A stretch of DNA of 64,000 nucleotides, taken from assembly GCA_030765055.1 (NCBI GenBank), contig CM060953.1, forward strand, positions 17,211,518-17,275,517, in the 5' to 3' direction. The position numbers and the translations under genes were made by a program. This DNA comes from Mantis religiosa (lineage: Eukaryota > Arthropoda > Insecta > Mantodea > Mantidae). This document shows, piece by piece, positions 9,481 through 20,600 of the stretch. The notes beneath the pieces were generated by a model. It ran no database searches and was not told the origin of the DNA. It worked only from the letters and a program-made list of their open reading frames with translations. Positions within the stretch are counted from its first letter, which is position 1. Each line of letters starts with the position of its first letter.

Positions 9481-10020
9481 ATTTGTTTATGAACATTTAA
9501 GAGGTGTATGACTCTCATAGCTCATTACAGTCAACTAAACTCGGGGACCATTGCGGGAATTATACATGAAAGTACTATTTTACACATTTGCAGAAAACGC
9601 TCTTTTAATTGTTCATTAACGGTCAAGAGAGGAACTTGCTTGACAAGCAAATTGATAAGACAGTATTCTGCTACGAGCTCATATTGCTGTCCATAGATAG
9701 CACCACAAGTAATATCTTGCCGCGGTGAAGAAAATTAATAATTATCTACAAGGTTTCAAAACGAACTATATTTCTACTGTTGCACATCCTTTAGGTTTAT
9801 TTGATTTCTGCCTGATTAGGATAAACAAATTTTAGAATGTATTTCGATAGAAAATTGGCCGTAAGAAATATTTCTGTGTGGGAATGAAAGTCTTGTAAGC
9901 CAAGTATATTATACACAATTTTTAGTTATTTTCTCTGTGAGTTGGTTCAATTCTAAGTTCGTACTTTTTGCCACTGTGGGATAGCAGTATGCTTAGTAAT
10001 AGGACTCTAAATGATATTAA
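9481..10020 (+). repeat. A block, unit 5
   Basis: Begins after the transposase remnant (cattacagtcaactaaact). A block from about 9600 (ttttaattgttcattaacgg), core near 9690 (tagatagcaccacaag, ccgcgg). Confidence 0.65.
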
Positions 10021-11640
10021 GAAAAATCGGAATCAAGTTGCTCGTAATTGCTATAGATGCATTCTTTTTACTTTACTCAAATGATCGTATAATTTAATAC
10101 CGTTACTACTTAGGGATATAAAATGTTTCGTGGGCTTTGACTGCAGCTTTCGACTTTGAATAGCTCTCATAAAGTTTACTAAAGCTTAAATTAAATATTA
10201 TTATTATCTGTAGTAATACAACAACTAGGATAACATAAAATAATACTTAGGCGTTCAAAGTCAATATTTACTTGTATACATGTATTGTAACATTCCCGCA
10301 GCGTGTCAGATGACTTCCTCGTGATGTTGAAATTAAACAGTTCATTTTGACCTTCAAGGTAGGAATTAGTGAAATATCTCTTATGATTTTCTTCGCTTCT
10401 TTGTTTCCATAGTTACCGCAGTTCTACAGGATGGTATTGAACTACATTGAAATAACTTCAGCGAATGTAGACTTGACTAATATAAACAAGTTAGCATAGG
10501 CAATGGATGGTCAGCGGCTAAAAACTAAGCAGTTAATTTTCTTAGACTTATATGGAATAAGAAGCTGATTAATTGGTATTTAAACAAGGTGGATGAAAAC
10601 ATTAGATTAGAATGTCTTTAAAACTGCTTCCCGAATTAACTCGTTGCTGGCGTTTTCAAGAGTTAATGTCTCTAATATCTCAAAACTGGAACTAATCACC
10701 TGCCAGTGCGACACTGTCCAGCGATTAACTACCTTCTTGTATCATGTAGCATACTGTAGTAGTGTTTATCTAACGGTTCTGATGGCCCAATACGTAATAC
10801 CGAATATTGTTACTCTAAATATCATTGGTTCTGATACTGCAATGTAGTTAACTTCTTGCGTTTTTCGATATATTTCTCAGAAGAAAGTCTAACTCACTAA
10901 TAATAGCAACAAGTGAAACTATTCGAAAGGTATAAGGAATTGTGTACACAGTACGACAGTCATATGTTTGCCGCTGTCAACTTTTCACTGAAAACGCAGT
11001 CGCCATTTCGAGCAGTTTGTATAAACCTGATGTAAAGAGTTGCATTTACTTTTACTTTATGTAAGTTCGTTCATCCTTTAAGCCATCTCCAATTTAGATG
11101 TAGAACATCCTAAGGTATTAAGCAGGATTTAGCCTTTGTTAGAAACAATTGTAATTACTTGTACAACACGGTCAAATTGCTCCGTCAAATATACACATTC
11201 ATATAAAAATTAACAGCTTGGACGAAACATAAGCAAATTACCAAACAAAGAATGAAAAAATTAAACTATCAAGAAAATTGGAGACTCTAAGCCTTGATGG
11301 TGCACTTGAAGGCTAATGTTATAGCTATTTCACTAGAGGGAGTGCTCCTGCAAGCCTCTTTATTTTCGTGTACTATGTACTCAACTGTTATCATCACTTG
11401 CAGTGTCGCACAGATACTTTAGAACCTTTCAGCCGTAACTTCCACATATGAACCAACACACGAATTACTTCTATAAGATATCTCTACTTGTTCTGAAAAT
11501 ATTTCCTGTAATTAGCTCCCGGTATACCTAAATTAAGGACCTTGTGATTGGTTAAGTGATTTAGTATTTCTCACTGACATTTCTCAACATTTCAATAATC
11601 TTAATAATCATCTTCATAGAAAGTTCCACTACACATGGTT
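10021..11640. repeat. E block, unidentified long repeat
   Basis: A roughly 1.6-kb AT-rich block with no recognised coding sequence. Copies are at 28010-30060 (with a PLE2 insertion), 39060-40720, 45410-47450 (with PLE2), and 58420-58467 plus 62579-64000. The landmark caatatttacttgtatacat occurs near 10262. Conserved over all its length in several copies, so it was amplified as part of the composite unit. Confidence 0.6.
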
Positions 11641-12745
11641 ACGTCAATGGTAAACATGAAAGAAGTGTGGAAATCCAATCTGACGAAGAAAGAGTTTCAT
11701 CAATTTAAATGTCTAAGGTCTCTTCCCAATATTACTGTAACAAATCTGTATAGATATATTGGTCTGCTAGATAACGTAAAGAGGGAACTTAAAGTAAGGT
11801 GATTCACTGATTTTAAATCCATGGAAAATGATTTTGTTCTGTTTGCTGATCCTCTTGCAATAGATTTACATAAGCTTAGACTAGAATTACAGTAGAAAGT
11901 CGCTGATTTACAATGTGATACGTATATTCAATTGCAGTTTAAGGATTTGAATGATTTGGATATATTTAAACATCTGAAAGCAGATACATATCTATCTCTT
12001 AGATCGTAGCAGCTATGTTTGGATCAACATATTGTCACTCTGTGGGTTCGTAGAATCAAAATTTCAAGTTACAGAAATTCCAAATGTTCTTTATTTCTGT
12101 AGAAATACGCTCTGTTCTATTCTTACAGTAGTCTCATTACGTCACATACACAATCACAATCTACCAAGGTCGATGACCACAACAACAACGTTCGGATTAC
12201 ATCTATTTACTACATCTGCTCTCGTTACAACACTCTACAACTGTTTACTCCTACTGCTCTGTTTACGACTGTCTCTTCGCGAGTCGTACCTTCCTTAAAT
12301 ACCTCATTGATAATTCGAGACTGTTCTGTAACCATCACTAGATATTTCTGGAACAAACAATAAATCAAATGTTCTATAAAACATTGAAGACGTCAGCAGA
12401 ATGTTCCAATTACCTCACTTATCTGTGTCAGTAAGTCTTTTATCTCGCGCTATCTTTATCTGTTTTTGTAGGCTCTTTATTTCCATACTGTCTGCCTATC
12501 AGCTCCTTTGTGTAAACAAGCCACGCGAACACTTTTTGCGCGTACGCCGCCAGTAGTAAAAAGGGATTCGTTCCAATATATATCCCAACAACTGTTTTCT
12601 GAAAGAAACTTATAAAATAGAAGCAATAAATGCGATTAACAAATGATAATTTACGTGCTATACGGAGAGTGTCTATTTGTGATACATCACTAGACTTTCA
12701 AGGCAAATTACAAATAGAAGTGAAGAGAAATATGTTGCACAAATA
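11641..12745 (+). pseudogene. hAT-superfamily transposase C-terminus, split by a solo LTR
   Basis: Plus-strand residues ENDFVLFADPLAIDLHKL, ADLQCDTYIQLQFKDL and FKHLKADTYLSLRS lead to AMFGSTY at 12011-12032. They follow the pattern of the hAT C-terminal region seen in GTF2IRD2/ZBED-like proteins. The LTR at 12033-12590 interrupts the frame exactly in the conserved G-S-T-Y-x-C-E-Q-x-F-S motif. After it the dimerisation end continues as RLTNDNLRAIRRVSICDTS (12640-12700). Frameshift near 11800, a stop near 11893, and no catalytic core upstream show that it is a relic. Paralogue at 40720-41870. Confidence 0.72.
12033..12590 (-). mobile_element. Solo LTR (558 bp) inside the hAT relic
   Basis: Starts tgtcactctgtgggttcg and ends tatatatcccaaca. 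The start resembles the LTR of the complete element at 58472, including a ttctttattt block (minus-strand aataaa) about 50 bp in. No internal retroelement sequence adjoins it. The homologous LTR at 41146-41702 reads tgtgactctgtg. A target duplication cannot be shown because a few hAT codons at the junction are missing. Confidence 0.6.
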
Positions 12746-12990
12746 TTTAGGCGTACCAAAGGTATCGTAGGCCAAAATAGATGGATTCAAGTACGTGTAC
12801 TATTACTTACTTTACTAGTAGCCATTCCACCTCTAACTCTGACAGAAGGTACATGCCTTCACCTGTTCAACATTACGTCATGTACACCGCGGGTTGCACA
12901 CTCAGACGTCATAATGCTCCCTCATTGAGTACATGCTTGCCGATGTCCAGTTTAGTATTTAACCGACATACAGACGCACGTACAATCACG
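12746..12990. repeat. Unidentified linker between hAT relic and A block
   Basis: Repeated at 30210-30420 and 41870-42062. Conserved phrase acattacgtcatgt followed by accgcgggttgca. No gene recognised. Confidence 0.45.
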
Positions 12991-13930
12991 TGAAACGTTC
13001 TATAAAGACATACTACGTATGTCATAAAGACACGCTCTATTAGTTCTTAGTTCACCGCCCGGAGGGCAACATTTATTCTTATACATATTGTCAGATAATA
13101 CTCATCCAAACTAGTCTTGCTGTCCAAAGATGGCTCCACCTGTAATATCTTATTGCGGTGAAGAAAATTTCTAATTATTTCCAAAGTATTAAGACGAACT
13201 GTATATGTACCTTTTGTTTATACTTTAGATTTATTTGCTTTTATTCTGTAAAAGTAAATGGTAATTAGAATATATTTTGATACAAATTTGACCGAAAAAA
13301 TAATCCCGTATAAGAATGGAAGTCTTCTGACTTCTACATATAAACAACAATTTTTACAGCTTCAATTCGTATTTTATATGGATTTTAGGGTAATTGGTTT
13401 TTTAAATGCTTGTGTTGTGCAATTATAGTTTCCTGAGAATACTAGCTCCAAGATAAAATTTGCAACAAGGCGCGATCAGAGAATGACTAGTAATAGAGTT
13501 TGGAATGAAATTACCAAAATTCGCGCTCACTATGCTTGTAGCCATACCATTGTTCTTGAAGACAGTAATATTTAAATGAATTAGTTGATGCGAATCTCTT
13601 ACCTGTTCTCCCTGGACTTCAGTGACAGTGATATTTCACTGCGATTACGTCACGCTCTCAAGACTCACTGGATGCTTTATTTCATATGTCGCTATTCAGG
13701 GAAGTCGTTCAGTCTCCAAAAAATTACATACTCTTTTTCCAGAAACGTTTTTCACTTGATACTACGTAAAACTGAGTCATATAATTTGACTTTTATCTTA
13801 TTTTAAAGCTTCTACGCCTGATATCTTCATCTGTTAAGTATTTATTACTGTCATCATCCTCATTGTCTCCATCCCATTCTGTTTAATTATAATTTCTTCA
13901 ATTTTTTCTCCGTTAGTGCATTGAAACCAG
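12991..13930 (+). repeat. A-B unit 6 with transposase tail
   Basis: A core near 13122 (aagatggctccacctg, ccgcgg lost to ttgcgg), B block around gcgatcagagaatgactagt. The minus-strand acidic tail remnant is at 13810-13900. Confidence 0.65.
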
Positions 13931-14251
13931 GCGTTACATAAAACACATTTCATTTCAGGTTTTCTTACAAGGTGGTGTCGAAATTTTAGTTCTCCATCAT
14001 ATTGCTGTCCAACGTGGTTAATGCAGCTGAACCCTGAAAGCATTTTAATGTACGGATTTATCGTTCTATATCGTGATTTTCATTACATAAATGGTACCCC
14101 CTGCGGATTTGTCTGTTCTTGATGTTTCCAAAATGCTCATTAAGCCTAATGTTCAACTTCCTTTTTGTTTTTGACATTGTAAAAGTTATTAGTCTTTGCA
14201 GACTATCAGGTACACAACCTGAGCTTTGATCTGTAGGCTTCTCCTTTGTGT
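13931..14251 (-). pseudogene. PLE 3' fragment, interrupted by a solo LTR
   Basis: Minus-strand frames give MSKTKRKLNIRLNEHFGNIK and IEEII-type residues, equivalent to the PLE tail at 2117-2370 but frameshifted. At 14251 it is cut by the LTR. The homologous uninterrupted site reads ctttgtattatatgattt (50738 onward). Confidence 0.6.
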
Positions 14252-15246
14252 TGCCACTTTGTGGGTTGGTAAAATTAAAAGTCAGTTTTGTAGAAGTTCC
14301 AAATGCCCTTTATTTTCATAGAAAGACATTTGTGCAGCCATTTGCAGCAACATACACACACACACAGTCTCTCGTGGCTTCACCACACGAAAACAAACAA
14401 AAGAATTCACTTTCAAATTACTACACGATTATCAGTTCTCAACTCGAAACAATTCAAATGTCCATACACTGCACCAAAACTCCATTCACTGACTGGCAGC
14501 TGAGTGCGCTTCTCTCTTATTTATAACGCAACAATCGTTTCTCGAAACTTGTCGAAGTAAAAATAAAAAAAAAATAAAAAAAAATAAAAAAAAAATAAAA
14601 AAAATAAAAAAATAAATTCTGCCTAACTTTTATCCAGGCATCTAGAGTCAAAACCTAAACTATTTCTCTATAATTCTAATTGTTATTTTATTATCATATT
14701 TGTTCTTCCTTTATTATTTTTGCAGATACAATTCTAATTGTAATTTGTAGTTTATATCCTCATTCAAAAACTTCTATTTCTCAACCTTACTGAACGCCTA
14801 ATTCTCTCTACGCCGGCAATCCTTCTTCTGCCTTCTCGTGTCTCTCTTTTTTCTGTCTGATACTGTTCCATCACTCTAGTCGATATTAAGGCTACCATTT
14901 CTTCTAAGATATTAAAGTTGTCTTCCTGTCTTACTATATCCCATATGTATTTCCCTCCTAGACTTCTACGCTGTTCTCCTACCAAATCTTCATGTGATTT
15001 ACATTCAAATGTGACAGACATGTCAAGTCGAAGTATCACGATCTTACACGGTGGCGAGAGAAAGGAAAGAATTATCCAGAATATCTCCGTCTCTTTCCCT
15101 CTGGGCCAGCGGTAGCTCGCGCCGGCCTAGTCGTGGCTTGGGGCACTTCTGTCTCTTTATTTATCCGCTTCTCTCACTCTTTCTCTCTGTGTCGTCGTTC
15201 CCAAACTTGCGGGCTGTAGTCCGCCGCAAAACAATGCCTCGTGACA
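14252..15246 (-). mobile_element. Solo LTR (995 bp) with nested insertion
   Basis: Starts tgccactttgtgggttgg and ends aacaatgcctcgtgaca. Flanks are gtgt (14248-14251) and gtat (15247-15250). The empty site at 50744 reads gtat, so the duplication was GTAT and one copy has mutated. The first 300 bp resemble the other LTRs, with ccctttatttt corresponding to their poly(A)-signal block. The end resembles the LTR at 31519-31889 (caaaacaatgcc). The middle is probably a separate insertion. Confidence 0.65.
14560..15026. mobile_element. Probable nested insertion with 9-bp direct repeats and A/T-rich end
   Basis: Flanked by gtcgaagta at 14551-14559 and 15027-15035. Begins with a run of aaaataaaaaa repeats to 14613. 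A minus-strand frame of 91 residues overlaps it (14764-15039, with SLGGKYIWDIVRQ), not recognised. The A/T repeat is on the side opposite to a normal plus-strand poly(A) tail, so orientation is unclear. Confidence 0.4.
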
Positions 15247-15956
15247 GTATATATGATTTCGAAAACTGTGGCACACTCAGCTTATTCTGTGGGCACAGTA
15301 ATATGTTCTTTTGGAAAAGGTGTGTAGTCCTGGGATGGTGAAAACCAGAAATATATGGATCATCAACTACCAGTTCGAATCAAAATTAAACTAATTTTCG
15401 AAGAATGCTGCACATAAGGAGCTGTAGTCCAAGAGGGCAAGTTTCATTGAAAAGCTCTAGCAAGGCAGGAAATTTAAATGCCCAGTTTAGCTGTCCCAAT
15501 TTAGAAAAATGTTACACATAAGGACCTGTTATCCGAGAGGGCAACTGTCATTCAAAGTTCATGCAAACCTCTGTACTTAATTGACCTGTTTACTATTTAA
15601 CCGACACACATGTTCACGTAAAAAGTTTTATAGCTATGTACCATGTACTTTATAACTACACGCTCAGTTAGTTCTTTACTAACCGCCAGGGTGACAAACA
15701 ATTGAACGAGGGAATGGTCATACCTCATTCGCGTTTCACTGAAAAAGTAGACAGTAATTAGAATAAATGTTGACATAAATTTGACCTAAGAAGTAATTCT
15801 GTATTAGAATGGAAGTCATCTGAATTAAAAATATAAACAACAAACTTTCTAACGTTCTTTCATGGTATAAATCGAATTGTGATCTTAACCCTTTTGAACA
15901 CTTGAATAGTGCAATTATTGTGCCCTAAGAGCGGTAGTGCCACCGTATAGTTTTGC
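15247..15956 (+). repeat. Two D blocks and a coreless A block (unit 7)
   Basis: D-type sequence (gtgtagtcctgggatggtg, then ttacacataaggacctg twice, near 15415 and 15510). The A block from 15668 goes from cgagggaatggtcatacct straight to cattcgcgtttcactga, so its core is deleted. Confidence 0.6.
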
Positions 15957-16149
15957 ATCCCGCCTCGGTAGCGTAGATGCAAATATCTTGTTTCCATGGT
16001 TACTGCAGATCCACAAGATATTTATGAACTACACCGAACTGGTGTATACATGTACCGAGGTCTAATTGGTACAGTGAAAAGTTATTTAAATGAAATAGGA
16101 ATAAACAATAACGGGAATCATTATGTGCACAAATACTAAATATGAAACA
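15957..16149. repeat. SINE2 head stub joined to E-block fragment
   Basis: cccgcctcggtagcgtagatg at 15959-15979 is the first 20 bases of SINE2. It then switches to sequence like the E-block stretch with gtttccatggttactgcag. A recombination junction. Confidence 0.5.
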
Positions 16150-16588
16150 TACAAAGGGCGCCCGGCGCCTCTGTGGGGCTTTCCATAGGGCAAGACCTAG
16201 AGAATAACAAGCCGCTCCTCTGGTTCTGTGGACTCAAGACGGGATGGTAGTGGATATACCACTTACGCGCGCCAAACCCAAAGAGGAAGGCTACCGATTA
16301 ACCTCGGTAGGACGCCTGGTGATCTAGCACAACTACTAGCTATGCAGGCTAGTACGCGGGAATATATGTCTTCCCTCAACCCCGTCCGGAGACGTACCCG
16401 ATCTCCCACGGGTATCGGGAAACACTGTCCCTCGAGACCATCCCAATCCGAACAACTCCCATTAAGGATGGGGCTTGAATGTTCAGCCCGAGGTTCCTCT
16501 AGTAACGTCAGAGGTACCACGAGTGTTAGGTGTCCGTAGCGTCAGCAATCTCGGCAGCTGAAAGGGACATATCCCCTCCCCTACGGGG
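16150..16588. repeat. GC-rich module M1 copy
   Basis: Starts at gggcgcccggcgcctctgtg and ends cctcccctacggg followed by gctatacacatgt (16589-16601). The left flank and left 13-bp repeat seen at 656-668 are missing here, so the copy is 5'-truncated. Plus-strand frame 16228-16539 (103 residues) is open through most of it, with LSPV-like Arg-rich NPVRRRTRSPTGIGKHCP. Not recognised. Confidence 0.6.
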
Positions 16589-16885
16589 GCTATACACATG
16601 TCGTGTTTTAATTACAATCCTTGGAGTAGTTTTTGAGAAAACAAACTTGTTAAACAATTCCTATATATAAGGACTATGATACAATGAAGTACAAAATTAA
16701 TATAATCTCTAGTCGAAGACATATTGGTAGTGTTTACCTAGGTCACGTTTCGTTAGGACCTTCCTAACATCCTCAGCTAATGTCGACTTGTACAACGAGG
16801 TCAACGCGAAAGTCCAAAGATCCCGACCCATACCAACCCGGAAGCCATGGAAAACTTCGGTGCAATACCTTCAGTCTAAGGACCC
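16589..16885 (+). repeat. Z block right part and start of module M2
   Basis: Contains the empty SINE2 site (gaagtacaaaattaatataa near 16687), then catcctcagctaatgtcgac and the M2 start. M2 is cut at 16885 by a SINE1 insertion. Confidence 0.65.
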
Positions 16886-17135
16886 TGGCCGCGCCGAGTC
16901 TCAGTGGTTAGACCACTTGGCTCTCACCATTTCGGCCCGGGTTCGATCCCAGGTGATATCAAATTGATATTTGTGGTGGACAACACGGCGCTGGGGCGGG
17001 TTTTCTCCGGTACATCCGCTTTCCCCCGCCATCTCATTCCTCCGGTGCTCCATCTTCATCTCATGTATCACCAGTGTCACCGCCTGCGGTGCCGTATGTA
17101 GTAAATGCGGGAGTTAAACACTACACATTTCATTT
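16886..17135 (+). repeat. SINE1, complete copy with 10-bp target duplication
   Basis: Exactly 250 bp between two copies of ctaaggaccc (16876-16885 and 17136-17145). Head tggccgcgccgagtctcagt, A-box-like tctcagtggttagacca, B-box gggttcgatcccagg (16938-16952), body gtggtggacaacacggcg, end ctacacatttcattt. Homologous M2 copies at 1440 and 33070 lack it. Defines the family ends. Confidence 0.85.
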
Positions 17136-17545
17136 CTAAGGACCCCCCCCATCTCAAGACAGGTGGAAGTGGATACGTCACATACGCGCGTCAGCCCCGC
17201 AGGATAGACTAGCGAAAATCTCGGTGTGATCACCTGGTGGTCACCTTCTACTGGCTCTGCAGGCTAGTCCTCGGGGCGTTTTAGGCAACCTCTGCCCCAT
17301 CCGGGAGGCCGAGGGCTGGCTGTATACAATCTCCCGCGGGTGTCGGGAACTCACTGCACCTCGAGTCTAACCCAATCCGAACAGCTCCCCCTCGGGAGGA
17401 GCTCGAATGTTCGTCCCGAGGTTCCTCTTCGGAACGACAGAAGTGTCTCGAGGCCTAAGGGAACGCAGCGCCCGCACCAGGACTTCTGAAGCAATAGTGG
17501 CGTCTCCGATGTTGTCTTGATAAAGTTAAGGTTCTGAATCTTAGT
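17136..17545. repeat. GC-rich module M2, continued after SINE1
   Basis: Resumes M2 with gacccccccc and caggtggaagtggatacgtc, running to the phrase gatagtggcgtctccg-like near 17502 and the next SINE1. Confidence 0.55.
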
Positions 17546-17794
17546 TGCGTGGCGTAGCTGAGTGGGTAAACCTCTCTACTCTCACCAAAGCTACCCGGGT
17601 TCTATCCTATGCCTTCAAAAAGTAAAATTTGTGGTAGACAACACGCTGCTGGGGCGAGTATTCCCCGGTATGTCCGGTTTCCTCCAACGTCTCATTCCAC
17701 CATTGCATCTTCATCTCTTGTAACATCAGTGTCACCGCCTGCGGTGCCGCGTTTAGTAAAAGCGGGCTTTAAACACTGCACATTTCATTTTAAG
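17546..17794 (+). repeat. SINE1 copy
   Basis: Head gcgtggcgtagctgagtggg, B-box gggttctatcc (17598), body to gcacatttcattttaag. This is the ancestral-position SINE1 downstream of M2 as at 1861, 33497 and 50214. Confidence 0.75.
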
Positions 17795-18110
17795 GTCTCT
17801 TCAAAGGTGGCATCAAAATTGGTCAGTTCTCTCCATACTGCGTGGCTAATGCAGTTGGACACTGAACACTTTTTAATAAAGATATTTATTGTTCTATATC
17901 GTGATTCTCATTCCATAAATGGTACGCTACTGCCAATGTTACTGTTCTTGATGATTCTAAAACGCACTTTCAGTCTAATTTTCAAACTACTTTTTGTTTT
18001 GACGATGTAAGAGTTGACAGTCTTTGCAGTTTATCCTATACATACTTGAGTTTTTGTCTGTGGGGTTTTACTTTCTATTAATGACGAGATTTTAAAAGAA
18101 GTACATTTAA
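17795..18110 (-). pseudogene. PLE 3' fragment
   Basis: Minus-strand residues NPTDKNSSMYRINCKDC precede the degenerate YIG half. A frameshift follows. Same position relative to SINE1 and D block as at 2111-2395. Confidence 0.6.
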
Positions 18111-18770
18111 TTTGTTGTGTGGGGTCAAATTTATACGTTCTTATGGAAAAGTTGTGTAGCCCTGGGATGACAAACTCTAGCAATATATGGAGCATCTGAC
18201 ACTAATCCTCTTAGATTTATGTTAATTTTAGAACAATGTTACACCTAAGGACCTGTTGTGTGAGACGGCAAATTACATCGAAAATTTCTTGCAAGGCACT
18301 GAATCTAAATCCCCAGTTTAGTGTTTAACCGACACACAGACATTATCATTTTTATAAATATTTGCCATGTAGGTTGTCATGTCACGCTCCTTTAGTTATC
18401 AATTCACCGTCAGGAGACAACTTTAATTGAGAAACAAATGGGTAGATGCTAATGCTCCAACCTCGTCTTCCTGTCCACAGATGGCTCCACCAGTAATATC
18501 CTACCACGTTGAAGAAAATGTGTAATTATTTACAAAGTTATAAATTAAACTGTATTTATACTGTTTTCCTATACCTTAGGTTTATTTGCATTTAGTTCTA
18601 TGAAATTAATCAGTAATTAGAGTATATTTTAACATAAATTTAACCCAACAAGTAATTCTGATTGAGAATGGAAGTCATCTGAAACAAATATATAAGTCAC
18701 AACTTTTGTAACTAAATTTCATGGTGTGAATCCGATTCAACATGATCGTTTTTATAGCGCGTGAGCTGTA
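18111..18770 (+). repeat. D-A unit 8
   Basis: D block around gtagccctgggatgacaaac, A block from ttagttatcaattcaccgtc, core near 18474 (cagatggctccaccag, ccacgt). Confidence 0.7.
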
Positions 18771-19209
18771 CAATTACATTTCCATGCTACGTCTTTCTTA
18801 AATTTGACTGCACCTGGCATTCGCTTGCTTCACAAGGTTTATTGGATCAGGGACATTGACCACATCCAGCTTTGAGATTGTGCACTTGAATACTAGATTG
18901 GCGGTACACGGTTTCCATCATCTCATCTGTGAGACTGCATCATACCATGAGCCAGCAGAGACAAGTGAGTAAAACTTTTGTGGACAAAGATGTGAACGTT
19001 ACCACATAGAAATGGGCAGCAAAGGAGCCAAATCAAAGACTATGTGAACCAAGGCGTCAGTGCGCAAAAGTGAATTATTTGCAATTGTTTGTAGTTGAGC
19101 TCTTATTGAATTGCCATTTGACTACAATAAAGGTTTGTTATATAAATAATTATTAATGTTATCTGTAGCAACACAGATTACTAACACCCGACAATTAGGA
19201 TAATAACTC
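18771..19209. other. Unclassified segment, paired with 5401-5841
   Basis: Collinear with 5401-5841. The reading frame visible there is broken here by stops, so no coding function is supported. Confidence 0.4.
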
Positions 19210-19488
19210 TTGTGTGAGTAGCGTAGATTCAGAAATCCGGCTTGCAGAAATATAATACTAATTTTGCTGCAGTAAAACGACGTGAAATTAACAATCAACC
19301 GTCTTCAAGGTGGAGTCGGTGCTACGCGGCACTAAAACAAATGAAAAAAGTCGCTTCGGCACACTTCAAACTTCGACTGTCACAATAACCATCATACAAC
19401 TGCTCTTCTAACACCTGCGCGGTATTTATAGCCACCAGCAATTGTTTCTAGAATGCCGGGCAACTACAATAGACTGAGGAATCCGGAG
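19210..19488 (-). mobile_element. Solo-LTR fragment, LTR family 2
   Basis: Starts tgtgtgagtagcgtagattc and includes cacctgcgcggtatttatag (TATA-like on the minus strand). It joins a PLE tail at 19489. Longer on its left than the 5842 copy, as it keeps the gatggagtcgg-like region near 19310. Confidence 0.5.
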
Positions 19489-19612
19489 CCTTGAATACTT
19501 TTTAATAAATGTATTCTTTGTTCTATATCGTGAAGCTTATTGCATAAATGGTACGCTACCGCCGATTTGTCTGTTCTTGATATTTCTAAAATACTCCTTA
19601 AGCCTAATGTTC
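19489..19612 (-). pseudogene. PLE C-terminal fragment
   Basis: Matches 6070-6192 (tgcataaatggtacgctacc and aagcctaatgttcaatgac). Ends where an A block begins. Confidence 0.55.
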
Positions 19613-20600
19613 AATGACACGCTGCTTTAGTTCTCAATTAACCGCCAGGAGGCAACTTTAGTTGAGAAACAACAGATGCTAATGTTCCAACCTCGTCTTC
19701 CTGTCCACAGATGGCGCCACCAGTAATATGCTGCCGCGGTGAAGAAAATTCGTAACTATTAACATATTTTATTTGGGAACTGTATTTAGACTCCTTAAAT
19801 ATACTTTAACTTCGTTTCCGTTTAACAGTATGAAAGTAAACAGTAATTAGATTATATTTTGACGCAAATTTGACCACAAACGTAATTCTGTACGAGAATG
19901 GAAGACTTCTGAATTAAATATATAAGCCACAATTTTTTTAATTGTTATTCATTCTAAGATTTGAATATCTCGGAACCTAATTTATAAAATTTTTGCTGTA
20001 TCATTATAGTACCTTGAGATTTGCAACAGGGTTTGGAAAATTATCACGCTTACCTTGCCCTTAGCTGCTATTGGAAACGCAATGCTCCTTGAACGATGAA
20101 ATATTTAAATGACAGATTTGATGAGCGTCTCTTACCTGGTATTCCTGGTCTTCAATAGCAGTGATATCTCACTGTAATAACTTCACTCCCTCAGGAGTCA
20201 CTGTATTGTTTATTTCAAGTGTCGCTGTTTAGGGAAGCCTTACAGTCCATCTCCAACAAATTAAATACTATGGTTCCAGCAAGGTTTTCACTTACACACA
20301 ACTTAACAGAGTTAAAAAATTTTGCCTTTAATCATATTTTAATTATTCCAGGTTTGACATATCTTCTTCTGTTGAATAATTGCCATCATCAATATTTCTA
20401 TCCCATTGTCTTCAATTATAATTCTTTAAATTTTTTCTTCCGTTAGTGTACTTTATTCTGATAGTGTTGTTTTATTTCATCCACATTATGACATACCTTT
20501 CCCCATTTCAATTGTGCACTTTGCTCAAATCGATGGCGGCAGAAAATTTCGTCTCTCTCTTTACAGGTGAAAGTTTACTATGATACAATAAAGCACAAAA
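19613..20600 (+). repeat. A-B unit 9 with transposase tail
   Basis: A core near 19702 with the variant cagatggcgccaccag and intact ccgcgg. B block lacks gatcacaacatgac. Transposase tail region 20335-20560 on the minus strand is non-coding. Ends at the SINE2 site (aagcacaaaa, 20591-20600). Confidence 0.7.

Larger units (their letters stand above)
1..11512. repeat. Large segmental repeat, copy A (left)
   Basis: This stretch is collinear with 48353-64000 on the same strand. Offsets are 48352 at the start, 47919 after position 4267, about 48383 after 6260 and 52488 after 10085. Spot comparison suggests about 1% substitutions. The offset changes are explained by three events: an insertion with target loss at 3786-4266, a deletion near 6260 in this copy, and the LTR element in the other copy. 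The window starts and ends inside the repeat, so its true boundaries are not visible. Confidence 0.95.
5730..12960. repeat. Older segmental repeat, paired with 34330-42060
   Basis: Collinear with 34330-42060 at an offset of about 29.1 kb. The pair shares an LTR fragment, SINE2, SINE1, the 505-bp insertion, a DDE_3 remnant, block E and an LTR-split hAT remnant in the same order. Divergence is clearly greater than between copies A and A''. Confidence 0.88.
16150..18370. repeat. Segmental repeat B, paired with 32400-34330
   Basis: Contains GC-rich modules M1 and M2, SINE1, a PLE tail and a D block in the same order as 32400-34330, and more distantly as 690-2640. This copy has an additional SINE1 inserted in M2 (16886-17135), absent from the partner. 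Confidence 0.8.

Noticed and set aside
16886..16955. tRNA gene
   Set aside because: A- and B-box-like sequences are present but no cloverleaf can be formed. It is the head of SINE1 with a bounded insertion.
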